Shown piece after piece: positions 22,109-28,389 of a DNA stretch of 45,877 nucleotides. This DNA is from a virus. Under the pieces are notes generated by a model, which was not told the origin of the DNA, ran no database searches, and was given only the letters and a program-made list of their open reading frames with translations. The DNA lies in the IMG/VR virus record IMGVR_UViG_3300044546_001499, positions 1-45,877 of that record; one strand, written 5' to 3'. Positions within the stretch are counted from its first letter, which is position 1. Each line of letters starts with the position of its first letter. A program made the translations under genes and the position numbers.

Positions 22109-23034
22109 TTAAAAATGTAAAAATGCGTGATGGTAATGAATTGGCTGTTGCAGTAATTCCTGCACTGACTAATAGGCAAAACAAACCGTGGGTTGTAATG
22201 GTGCACGGCATTGGTGGATCTCATCATATGTGGGTTCCTTTTGCACTGCCATTCTATAATAAGTTTAATTTTATAATCCCTAATCTTCGTGGATTTGGTC
22301 TGTCTGCAGAAGTTCCGTACACACTCAACAGTGTAATTCACAATTTTGCTGAAGACATCGAGGACTGTATTGATGCATTTGTTCCAGACGACGAGAAAGT
22401 TATTCTTGTCGGGCTGAGTATGGGTGCTTATTCGTCTATGCAGTACCTAAAAAATACAAAAGGCAAACGCGTTGAAAAATACTTGAGCATTGATCAAGCT
22501 CCAAAAGCAATCAACTCCGAAAATTGGAATAGCGGTTTAGTAGGAGAAAAACAAGCATTTTTAATCCCTCGTCTAGAACGTCTTGTAAATGAAGCATTAA
22601 AGCATGATTATTATGAAAAAGACTTCAATGAATTGCCAGCTCACTTTAGAGCAGAATATCAAAAATGCTTATGCGAATTTTTTACATCAGCTGTACATCG
22701 TCAGCATGAAAAATTATTATTGTCATTACCTATCTATCTTGGAGTTAAAATCGCTTTAAATTCAGTTAGCGCTCATAAGTTATCTTCATATGCCGATTGT
22801 TTGTCATCGTACATTGAATTTGATTATGATTTTCGTGATGTATTTCATAAGCTCGATATTCCTATTACATTGTTTATTGGCAAGCACAGCGAGATGTATC
22901 CTGCTGACGGACAACGTGCTATTGCAGCAATATCAAAAAATTGCCGAGCGGTAGAATTTGATGAAAGTCATGCACTAATGTACACTGCACCATTAAAATT
23001 CTTGAAAGAACTTAAAAAGTTTTTGAATGAATAA
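22105..23034 (+). CDS. Alpha/beta hydrolase
   Basis: A 309 aa alpha/beta hydrolase. VMVHGIGGSHHMW (31-43) is the oxyanion-hole HG motif. LVGLSMGAYSSMQYL (101-115) holds the nucleophile Ser105 in GLSMG. FDESHALMYT places the catalytic His at 289. The strand before it, ITLFIGKHSEMYP, lacks the usual Asp and has Glu/His instead, so the acid residue is uncertain. Substrate unknown; esters, lipids and lactones are possible. Start chosen at ATG 22105 by the ATGA overlap rather than a GTG at 22081. A cytoplasmic location is likely because no signal peptide is seen. Confidence 0.85.
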   Translation: MIKNVKMRDGNELAVAVIPALTNRQNKPWVVMVHGIGGSHHMWVPFALPFYNKFNFIIPNLRGFGLSAEVPYTLNSVIHNFAEDIEDCIDAFVPDDEKVILVGLSMGAYSSMQYLKNTKGKRVEKYLSIDQAPKAINSENWNSGLVGEKQAFLIPRLERLVNEALKHDYYEKDFNELPAHFRAEYQKCLCEFFTSAVHRQHEKLLLSLPIYLGVKIALNSVSAHKLSSYADCLSSYIEFDYDFRDVFHKLDIPITLFIGKHSEMYPADGQRAIAAISKNCRAVEFDESHALMYTAPLKFLKELKKFLNE

Positions 23035-23063
23035 TTAAAAACTACTTCATTTATTCTTTAAAT

Positions 23064-23092
23064 TTTACTTTTATTCAGTTCTATATTATAAT
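23064..23092 (+). promoter_or_regulatory. Early-type promoter cassette (17 bp spacing)
   Basis: TTTTACTTTTATTCAG ... ATATTATAATTACTCTATTG, class A leader ending AAATGGAG. Drives 23120. Confidence 0.8.
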
Positions 23093-23119
23093 TACTCTAT
23101 TGATTAAATGGAGTAAGTA

Positions 23120-23350
23120 ATGAACGAACGAATTACACGACTAGCGGAACAGGCTGGTATGGTTAATTACCCTACTGGACTTGGTATTAGCGAGAATACA
23201 ATCTGGGGCGATCGCAACATTGAGCAGTTCGCCAAGTTGATTGTCCGCGAATGCGCTAAAATGTGTTTGATCAATGATCCGGGCGACGCATCGTATATTG
23301 GGCAACAAGCTGCTGAGAAATACATTAAACATCATTTTGGAGTTGAATAA
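23120..23350 (+). CDS. FAELIV-family small phage protein (copy 7)
   Basis: A 76 aa canonical member: MNERITRLAEQAGMV, EQFAKLIVRECAKMC, IKHHFGVE. TAATG overlap with the next gene. Heads its own promoter unit. Confidence 0.7.
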   Translation: MNERITRLAEQAGMVNYPTGLGISENTIWGDRNIEQFAKLIVRECAKMCLINDPGDASYIGQQAAEKYIKHHFGVE

Positions 23351-23532
23351 TGGGCCCAAGACATGAATTTCACGAATATGTTCTAGAAGGTCACGCGGTA
23401 CGTATTGAAGATATATTCGTACAAGTTCGTCGACTGCGCTATGAACTTCATCATGCTCTCGATCGCATAGACCAACAGGACATCAAGATCGCTGAATTGC
23501 AAGAATCTCTAAAAAATACAGCAACAATTTAA
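23350..23532 (+). CDS. Coiled-coil-like protein, 60 aa
   Basis: Helical protein (DIFVQVRRLRYELHHALDRI, QDIKIAELQESLKN). Starts by TAATG overlap. Function unknown. Confidence 0.55.
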   Translation: MGPRHEFHEYVLEGHAVRIEDIFVQVRRLRYELHHALDRIDQQDIKIAELQESLKNTATI

Positions 23533-23533
23533 T

Positions 23534-23563
23534 TTTACTTTTATTCATTTTTTGTGTTATAAT
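23534..23563 (+). promoter_or_regulatory. Early-type promoter cassette (18 bp spacing)
   Basis: AATTTTACTTTTATTCATTT then TGTGTTATAAT. Drives 23589. Confidence 0.8.
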
Positions 23564-23588
23564 TATCCTATTAAAACGGAATACAAAA

Positions 23589-24173
23589 ATGAAAAATCTA
23601 ATTATATTTGATATCGATGACACACTTGTTCGCAGTTCTGCTAATGTGTATGTAGTACGAAATAATACAGTAGTTAAAAAGTTAACTACAGGAGAGTTTA
23701 CAAAATACAAACTTGCAGAAGATGAAATTTTTGATTTTCGCGAGTTTTCTTGTTCAAAGCAATTCTACGAATCAGCAAAACCAATTGATTCGACAGTAGA
23801 GACTTTAAAACATGACATTGCAGTAAATAATAAAGTTGTTATGGTTACTGCACGTGCTGATTTTAACGATCGTGAAATGTTCTTGGATACGTTTCGTTCT
23901 ATAGGCATTAACATGGATCAAGTTCATGTCTATCGTGCAGGTAACATTAGAAACGGCTCAATAGAATCTAAAAAACGTGCGATAGTTCATCAACTATTGG
24001 CTGCTGAACAATATGCAAAGGCAGTTATGTATGATGACTGTCAAAAGAACTTAAATGCGTTTATGGATCTTGCAGAAGAATTCCCGGATGTAAAATTCTT
24101 TGCGATTCAAGTTGACGAAAAAGGCGAACATTGTGAAAAATACAGATCTCACAATCACACAGCTAGTTCTTGA
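23589..24173 (+). CDS. HAD-family phosphatase
   Basis: A 194 aa HAD hydrolase. LIIFDIDDTL (4-13) holds the nucleophile D8 and acid D10; VVMVTARAD (83-91) is motif II with Thr87; SIESKKR (124-130) supplies the motif III Lys; and VMYDDCQKN (147-155) is motif IV. It resembles phage nucleotidase and polynucleotide 3'-phosphatase domains, so it may remove 3'-phosphates from RNA or act on nucleotides. If so it would complement the separate kinase (31123) and RNA ligase (4357). The assignment to RNA repair is inference. Confidence 0.75.
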   Translation: MKNLIIFDIDDTLVRSSANVYVVRNNTVVKKLTTGEFTKYKLAEDEIFDFREFSCSKQFYESAKPIDSTVETLKHDIAVNNKVVMVTARADFNDREMFLDTFRSIGINMDQVHVYRAGNIRNGSIESKKRAIVHQLLAAEQYAKAVMYDDCQKNLNAFMDLAEEFPDVKFFAIQVDEKGEHCEKYRSHNHTASS

Positions 24174-24426
24174 AATTAAACATTGCAAGAAAATGCCGCG
24201 CAGTGCTGAGTCAGATCAACAACTGGAATTTTTACAAAATACATTAAAATCTACTTCTGTTAAACAACGATGTAATGTTCTTTTAATCTCTCTAATGGGA
24301 AAAGATCATGCCGATACTTGGTGGTCTTCTCACAATAGTGCATTCAATATGCTAACTGGAAATCAGCAGTGGGAAATTGATCCAGAGTCAGTGTACAGTT
24401 ATCTCTTGTCTTTTTGTATTCGTTAG
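24133..24426 (+). CDS. Conserved phage hypothetical protein, 97 aa
   Basis: GTG start at 24133, overlapping the HAD gene by 41 bp, with AAGGCG upstream. TITQLVLEIKHCKKMPRSA, then SLMGKDHADTWWSSHNSAFN, is a conserved arrangement in phage proteins of unknown function. A TTG at 24100 is the farther alternative. Confidence 0.55.
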   Translation: MKNTDLTITQLVLEIKHCKKMPRSAESDQQLEFLQNTLKSTSVKQRCNVLLISLMGKDHADTWWSSHNSAFNMLTGNQQWEIDPESVYSYLLSFCIR

Positions 24427-24435
24427 GAAAAATTT

Positions 24436-24642
24436 ATGTTACTCGAAAGAAAAGAACTTATCGAAAACGATTTATTGCAGTATAAAAAACGCGCTGCTAA
24501 ATGTTATCTTGAAATAGCAACATCAGGTCCGTGTGCAAAGTTAGAAAAAAGAAATGAATATGATTCTTTATTGAAACAAATTGCTATATTAGAGACGGAC
24601 CTGATTCAGATTGACGAATTGTTAGAACAAAATTCTCATTAA
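24436..24642 (+). CDS. Hypothetical coiled-coil protein, 68 aa
   Basis: Almost entirely helical (LLERKELIENDLLQYKKRA; LKQIAILETDLIQIDELLEQ). It converges with the minus-strand gene, their stop codons overlapping by 4 bp. Confidence 0.6.
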   Translation: MLLERKELIENDLLQYKKRAAKCYLEIATSGPCAKLEKRNEYDSLLKQIAILETDLIQIDELLEQNSH

Positions 24643-24851
24643 TCTCTAACTTCTAACAGCGCAGCAACACTTCCAGATCCATACTGAAGTTCAAGCAATG
24701 ATTTAGTATTAAAAAATCCGCCTGCATCAGGTACAACTACTGTTATAGTTCTATTTGTTGTAGGTTGATATGTATATGCATTTGTTTTTGGGTCAAACTG
24801 TTTCATTCCTGATGGAACTTGAACATTCAGAATTGCTTTCCATTTACTCAT
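24639..24851 (-). CDS. Hypothetical beta-rich protein, 70 aa (minus strand)
   Basis: One of only two convincing minus-strand genes in the window. Beta-rich (AYTYQPTTNRTITVVVPDAG, LLELQYGSGSVAALLEV). On its own strand it has an AAAGGA ribosome site and a GTGTTATAAT -10 at 24896-24891, back to back with a plus-strand promoter cassette. The promoter supports it being a real, independently expressed gene. Function unknown. Confidence 0.65.
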   Translation of the reverse strand: MSKWKAILNVQVPSGMKQFDPKTNAYTYQPTTNRTITVVVPDAGGFFNTKSLLELQYGSGSVAALLEVRD

Positions 24852-24890
24852 GATTACGATCCTTTATTGAAATTGCTAAAACGCAAATGT

Positions 24891-24896
24891 ATTATA
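24891..24896 (-). promoter_or_regulatory. -10 element of the minus-strand gene
   Basis: Reading the minus strand, TTGTGTTATAAT matches the extended -10 of the early cassette. Its upstream region is shared with the divergent plus-strand promoter at 24905. Confidence 0.6.
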
Positions 24897-24904
24897 ACAC
24901 AATT

Positions 24905-24935
24905 TTTACTTTTATTCATACTTATGTGTTATAAT
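24905..24935 (+). promoter_or_regulatory. Early-type promoter cassette (19 bp spacing), divergent pair
   Basis: TTTTTACTTTTATTCATAC ... GTGTTATAAT. Overlaps the promoter of the minus-strand gene. It gives an unusually long leader of about 80 nt before 25022. Confidence 0.8.
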
Positions 24936-25021
24936 TTCTTTCATAACAAGAAGTCATACATTTCATCCTCTATTAGAAGATACACATCAAAATTCTAGAA
25001 ACTTAACTTAAGGACTGTAGC

Positions 25022-25342
25022 ATGACGCGTGATGCCAAAATTAAATTATTCAAGAGAATCCACGAACTGAACAAACGTTCCAACGAATTTTTGGATTCTT
25101 TGCCAATAAGTATTTCTGAAGCTTTCTCAAGTAATCCTGCAACTGAAAGTCTGTCAATGGCAAATGACGCATTGATTGATGCAGCATTTGGAAATGACGC
25201 CGAATCAGTTTTTTGGTTTCTCCATGAATGGGAGCCAGGATACGAAGTTGGCGTTGGGGATAAGACCACAAAAATACATTCTATTGAAGAATACATTGCA
25301 TGGATTGTTGAAAATGAAAAATTTGGAGAAAATAATGTTTGA
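25022..25342 (+). CDS. Hypothetical protein, paralogue of the protein at 1722
   Basis: A 106 aa acidic protein aligning with the 1722 product through IHELNKRSNEFLDSLP, SMANDALIDAAFGND and VFWFLHEWEPG. It overlaps the MazG-like gene by 8 bp. Pairing with a nucleotide pyrophosphohydrolase here, but not at 1722, gives no clear functional hint. Confidence 0.65.
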   Translation: MTRDAKIKLFKRIHELNKRSNEFLDSLPISISEAFSSNPATESLSMANDALIDAAFGNDAESVFWFLHEWEPGYEVGVGDKTTKIHSIEEYIAWIVENEKFGENNV

Positions 25343-25715
25343 TGATGTATGTCTTTTTAATCGTGAAATAGTTGGTATTCAACAACCAACTATTCCAGAA
25401 GCACTGAGTGGTGATCGATTAGTTTGGGCTAATGCAGCATTCTCAGAAGAAATCGCAGAATTTAATGCTGCATGTGAGAATAATGATGTAGTTGAAGCCG
25501 CAGATGCACTAATCGATCTTGTTTATTTTGCATTTGGCAGATTGTATGAAATGGGCATTCCCGCTCAGCGTGTATTCGATGCAGTACAAGCGGCAAATAT
25601 GAAAAAACAACGTGGTCAACTCAGCAAACGACCTGGATCGCGCGGATATGATGCAATTAAACCTGCAGGTTGGACTCCACCAGATCACAGTTGGATTTTA
25701 GAACATCGGAATTGA
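25335..25715 (+). CDS. MazG-like nucleotide pyrophosphohydrolase
   Basis: A 126 aa all-alpha NTP pyrophosphohydrolase of the MazG/HisE-like type. FSEEIAEF (36-43) is the EExxE metal-binding motif and VVEAADALIDLVY (52-64) provides the ExxD partner. KKQRGQLSKRPGSRGYDAIK is a C-terminal phosphate-binding-like segment often seen in phage members. Such enzymes hydrolyse nucleoside triphosphates, possibly including ppGpp-related or modified nucleotides. Start chosen at ATG 25335, which overlaps the upstream stop and has GGAG; a longer in-frame start lies inside the previous gene. Confidence 0.75.
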   Translation: MFDDVCLFNREIVGIQQPTIPEALSGDRLVWANAAFSEEIAEFNAACENNDVVEAADALIDLVYFAFGRLYEMGIPAQRVFDAVQAANMKKQRGQLSKRPGSRGYDAIKPAGWTPPDHSWILEHRN

Positions 25716-25720
25716 CAGTA

Positions 25721-25757
25721 AACTCCCATTTAAATAGAAATTAAAATGGGAGTTTTT
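25721..25757 (+). terminator. Hairpin with T-tract ending at a start codon
   Basis: AACTCCCATTT pairs with AAATGGGAGTT (11 bp), followed by TTT and then the ATG of 25758. It may terminate the MazG unit, but it also covers the ribosome site (GGGAG) of the next gene. Confidence 0.65.
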
Positions 25758-25985
25758 ATGAAAAATAATGTCTCAAATGAAATTTTGAATATATGTCATA
25801 GACACAGACAGCATATTGATGAATTTCATCAGACTGGTAATATGACACCAGTATTGTTTAATATACTGTTCGATGAATTTATGCGAATTGGAGTAATTCC
25901 AGTAAATGTAGCAACAGGAATTGGACGTGATCCGTACTTGTGGTTAGCAGAAAAGATTCGAGAAGTTGAATTTGAAACTGCTTAA
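25758..25985 (+). CDS. Hypothetical protein, 75 aa
   Basis: Start at ATG 25758 inside the 3' side of the hairpin region, so its ribosome site (GGGAG) is sequestered when the hairpin forms. Helical (LFNILFDEFMRIGVIP, WLAEKIREVEFE). Function unknown. Confidence 0.55.
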   Translation: MKNNVSNEILNICHRHRQHIDEFHQTGNMTPVLFNILFDEFMRIGVIPVNVATGIGRDPYLWLAEKIREVEFETA

Positions 25986-26136
25986 AACACTCTTCTTTTT
26001 ACTGGTAATGCTTGTCTGTTTTGTGGCAGGCAGGACTTGGAACGAAATTCCGCAACTTTCTTGTGAAGAACGCGGAGGTGTTCCTGTTAAATCTTTAAGT
26101 ACGTATATTTGCATAGATAAGAAAATTTTGAAATGA
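25972..26136 (+). CDS. Small exported or membrane-anchored protein, 54 aa (TTG start)
   Basis: TTG start with GAGAAG upstream, overlapping the previous gene by 14 bp. N-terminal hydrophobic segment (TLFFLLVMLVCFVAG), then SCEERGGVPVKS ... YICIDKK. The C..RGG......CI layout is common in small secreted phage proteins. It ends in ATGA overlap with the next gene. Start uncertain: ATG 26008 is in frame. Confidence 0.5.
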   Translation: MKLLKTLFFLLVMLVCFVAGRTWNEIPQLSCEERGGVPVKSLSTYICIDKKILK

Positions 26137-26480
26137 AAAAGAAAAAAATATTTGTTAAGGAATTTGTTCCGGGTGACATCGTGCACCATCCTTTTTTGGG
26201 ACTCCAAAACGGAATAGTAATACATAAACAATACAACGGTATTGGAAATAACAAGAGTGTACACGTAAAAGCTCATGGTAGATTTTTTACATTTTCTCCG
26301 TCGCATTTAACGCTAATTGAACGTCACGAAGATCGTAAAAAACGAGTTGTAGAATCACCAGTGTTTAAAAAAACAAATCGTACTTTAAATGATGATGACA
26401 TTAGACGAATTGTTGCATCTCTTGATCCATCAGACACTCAAGAAGAATTTGAAAGAAAAATTTTAGCGTTTAAATCTTAA
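26133..26480 (+). CDS. Hypothetical basic protein, 115 aa
   Basis: Opens MKKKKIFVKEFVPGDIVHH and continues GLQNGIVIHKQYNG: a small barrel-like (KOW/CarD-like) first half is possible but unproven. The C-terminal half is charged and helical. Coupled to the preceding small protein. Confidence 0.55.
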   Translation: MKKKKIFVKEFVPGDIVHHPFLGLQNGIVIHKQYNGIGNNKSVHVKAHGRFFTFSPSHLTLIERHEDRKKRVVESPVFKKTNRTLNDDDIRRIVASLDPSDTQEEFERKILAFKS

Positions 26481-26488
26481 TTAATAAT

Positions 26489-26590
26489 GAAACAACGGGT
26501 GAGAGAGTAGCGGAGAGCTCAAACTCAGGCATAGTCTGTTGGCGTCGCAGATCTGAGTATCCTTTTGCTGGTTCGAATCCAGCTTGTTTT
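26489..26590 (+). tRNA. tRNA-like element with abnormal anticodon region
   Basis: A perfect T-arm GCTGG-TTCGAAT-CCAGC (26567-26583) is followed at once by TTGTTTT, which pairs over 7 bp (one G-U) with GAAACAA at 26489. A TGAG/CTCA stem (26500-26503 with 26518-26521) can serve as D-stem with a large loop containing GG. The place of the anticodon arm is taken by a 6-bp stem ACTCAG/CTGAGT (26523-26528 with 26553-26558) around 24 nt that contain another 5-bp hairpin, and no loop has U33 in place. The 102-nt length and missing anticodon mean it may be an altered, intron-bearing or decayed tRNA. CCA is not encoded. It fills a gap between genes. Confidence 0.45.
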
Positions 26591-26644
26591 AATTTTAACT
26601 GTGTTCTAGAAATGCGATAAAACGAGTGAAGCAATAAATAAAAA

Positions 26645-27094
26645 ATGAAATTACACACCAAAATAATATTACAAACGTCTCTTGCTTTTTTTGCATTCGG
26701 CGCACTTGCTCAAACAACACCGCCGTTTGTTTCATATGTATTCCCAATAACTAGAGTGATAGATGGTGACACGGTTGAATTCACTGCAAACTTTTTGCCG
26801 GCACCAATTCCTAAAAAGTTATCACTGCGAATCTTTGGTGTTGACACTCCTGAAAAAGGTGGTTATGCTGATTGTCCTGCTGAAGCAGCGTTGGCAGTAA
26901 AAGCAACAGAATTCACTACAAAGTTTATTTCATCGGGAATAAACAGACGCATTTATCTCATGAAATGGGATATGTATGGCGGTAGAGTACTAGGTGATAT
27001 AGCAGTAAACGGTAAAACATTAAGGGCTTCGCTTATTGAAAATGGATATGCGCGTGAATACTATGGCGGAACAAAAACAAGTTGGTGCAATTGA
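26645..27094 (+). CDS. Exported staphylococcal-type nuclease (SNase family)
   Basis: A 149 aa protein with a signal peptide (LAFFAFGALAQ, cleavage near residue 22) and a complete SNase fold. VIDGDTVEF (38-46) carries the calcium-binding Asp residues, LRIFGVDTPE (61-70) holds Arg62 and Glu70, and YGGRVLGDI (111-119) holds Arg114. These are the counterparts of Arg35, Glu43 and Arg87. It would cut DNA and RNA in the periplasm or outside the cell. Possible roles are destroying incoming DNA of competing phages, degrading extracellular DNA or scavenging nucleotides. The start lies just after the tRNA-like element. Confidence 0.85.
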   Translation: MKLHTKIILQTSLAFFAFGALAQTTPPFVSYVFPITRVIDGDTVEFTANFLPAPIPKKLSLRIFGVDTPEKGGYADCPAEAALAVKATEFTTKFISSGINRRIYLMKWDMYGGRVLGDIAVNGKTLRASLIENGYAREYYGGTKTSWCN

Positions 27095-27124
27095 AATATA
27101 AGTCTAGTTAAAGATTTAAAACAT

Positions 27125-27445
27125 ATGAATCTATATCAACAAAATATCAGCAAAAAAGATCTCAGTCAGCAACTGCTGTTTGGACTAAAAAAGCATTTAC
27201 TACTTGGTCAAGATACCACTCTTAAAAAAGAAACTCGAATACAAAGTCTTTCTAATGTTGTTGAAGTACTAGAATATGTTGTTGGCGGTGTCAATGATCA
27301 GTTGCCAGATGAAGAAAAAGCTATTCTGGAAAGATTTTTTAAATTACTCCTGATAAAAACAACGTCGGCAATTATAAGTATTCACAGTCAACCAGAGACA
27401 TTTCAGGAAGAAATCTCGTTCATTAACGTTCTGTTGAAAATTTGA
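27125..27445 (+). CDS. FliS-like flagellin chaperone candidate
   Basis: A 106 aa all-helical protein beginning MNLYQQNISKKDLSQQLLFG. FliS proteins also start MN.YQQ, are about 120 aa and end in helices that wrap flagellin's C-terminus. Here LSNVVEVLEYVVGG, FFKLLLIKTTSAIISIHS and ISFINVLLK would be helices 2-5. Its stop codon is 3 bp before the late promoter of the flagellin gene. The resemblance is weak in detail and rests on the N-terminus, length, helical layout and position. A phage-specific unrelated protein cannot be excluded. Confidence 0.45.
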   Translation: MNLYQQNISKKDLSQQLLFGLKKHLLLGQDTTLKKETRIQSLSNVVEVLEYVVGGVNDQLPDEEKAILERFFKLLLIKTTSAIISIHSQPETFQEEISFINVLLKI

Positions 27446-27448
27446 TCT

Positions 27449-27456
27449 TATAAATA
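27449..27456 (+). promoter_or_regulatory. T4-type late promoter (TATAAATA)
   Basis: Exact match to the T4 late -10 consensus, 66 bp before flagellin, with no early cassette nearby. In T4 this element is read by gp55-containing polymerase and activated by the sliding clamp. Confidence 0.7.
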
Positions 27457-27460
27457 ATAT

Positions 27461-27518
27461 CAAGGATGTAACAATCCTTGCTGACTTTAATTAGTCGGTT
27501 CTCAATTCAAGGAGAACC
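27461..27518 (+). promoter_or_regulatory. Flagellin 5'-UTR hairpins, ribosome site sequestered
   Basis: Three stems in a row: CAAGGAT/ATCCTTG, GACT/AGTC, and GGTTCTC/GAGAACC (27497-27503 with 27512-27518). The last one holds the AAGGAG ribosome site at its loop edge, 6 bp before ATG 27522, so translation may be controlled. Confidence 0.55.
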
Positions 27519-27521
27519 ATT

Positions 27522-28343
27522 ATGTTAAGCATCAATTCAAATAGCCTCTCATCGGCAATCGCTCGTAATCTTAACGATAACGCATCAAGTCTTCAAAAAG
27601 TAGCTAATCAAATTGCCACAGGCAAAAGAATCATCACAGCTAGTGATGATCCAGCAGGCACAGGTATTCTTTCTAGCTTAAAGATCCAACAAAGTTCTTT
27701 AGGAGCAGTCAAGAAAAACCTTAATGCTGGAAACAGCCTGTTGGAAGTTTCTGATAGAGCACTTCAGACTCAACAATCCATCTTGACTCAAATGAAAGAC
27801 TTAGCTACACAGGCTAGTTCTGATTTGCTGAGTGCTGATCAGCGTTCTGCTCTGCAGAGTAGCTTTGCTGAACTTCAGGGTCAGCTGGATTCTACAGTCA
27901 ACAATGCAAAGTTGTTTGGAAAGAACTTGCTGAACAGTTCTGCTGCTGACGTGAATATTCAATCTGGAGTTAATTCCGGAGACAAATATACACTAAAGGC
28001 AGCTAAGAGCGATTCTGCTACTCTAGGTGTCGATACAGGTACAATCAACTTGTCTACATCAGCAGGAGCAGCAACAGCAATGACTGCTATCGAGACAGCT
28101 AGTAGCACTGTTGGAACTAACCAAAGTACAATCGGTACAATGATGACTGGCATCAAGAGTATTGAGGACAACGCCAAAACAATGTCCACAAGCCTTGAAT
28201 CTAGCATCAGCAAGATCGAGGATGCAGATATTGCATCACTGTCAAGTCAGTTGAGTTTGCTGCAAGGCAAACAACAGATGTTGAGTTCCTCTCTTGGAAT
28301 TACCAACCAGCTGCCACAATACTTGCTCAGTTTAATCCGCTAA
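27522..28343 (+). CDS. Phage-encoded flagellin
   Basis: A 273 aa flagellin. Residues 1-140 match the D0/D1 N-terminus: MLSINSNSLSSAIARNL, QIATGKRIITASDDPAGTGI, and LLEVSDRALQTQQSILTQMK. The C-terminus matches the other half of D0/D1: ISKIEDADIASLSSQLSLLQ, then ITNQLPQYLLSLIR, the family's closing NQLPQ.vLsLL motif. The short middle (about 145-190) replaces the D2/D3 surface domains. Both helical ends needed for filament assembly are intact and no frameshift is seen. It has a T4-type late promoter and a 3' hairpin before a FlgK-like gene. It could polymerise onto or replace host filaments, or serve as a virion part. Confidence 0.93.
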   Translation: MLSINSNSLSSAIARNLNDNASSLQKVANQIATGKRIITASDDPAGTGILSSLKIQQSSLGAVKKNLNAGNSLLEVSDRALQTQQSILTQMKDLATQASSDLLSADQRSALQSSFAELQGQLDSTVNNAKLFGKNLLNSSAADVNIQSGVNSGDKYTLKAAKSDSATLGVDTGTINLSTSAGAATAMTAIETASSTVGTNQSTIGTMMTGIKSIEDNAKTMSTSLESSISKIEDADIASLSSQLSLLQGKQQMLSSSLGITNQLPQYLLSLIR

Positions 28344-28356
28344 TGCACTAGGAGGG

Positions 28357-28382
28357 TCCGAGGGCTAATAACCCTCGGGTCT
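28357..28382 (+). terminator. Intercistronic hairpin between flagellin and FlgK-like genes
   Basis: CCGAGGG (28358-28364) pairs with CCCTCGG (28372-28378). The following T-run is weak (TCTTATT), so it may stabilise mRNA ends or lower downstream expression rather than fully terminate. The FlgK-like ATG is 8 bp later. Confidence 0.6.
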
Positions 28383-28389
28383 TATTAAG

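Noticed and set aside
26470-26661. Minus-strand frame over the tRNA-like element
   Set aside because: Typical shadow frame over a tRNA-type sequence; no ribosome site and it overlaps the start of the nuclease gene.
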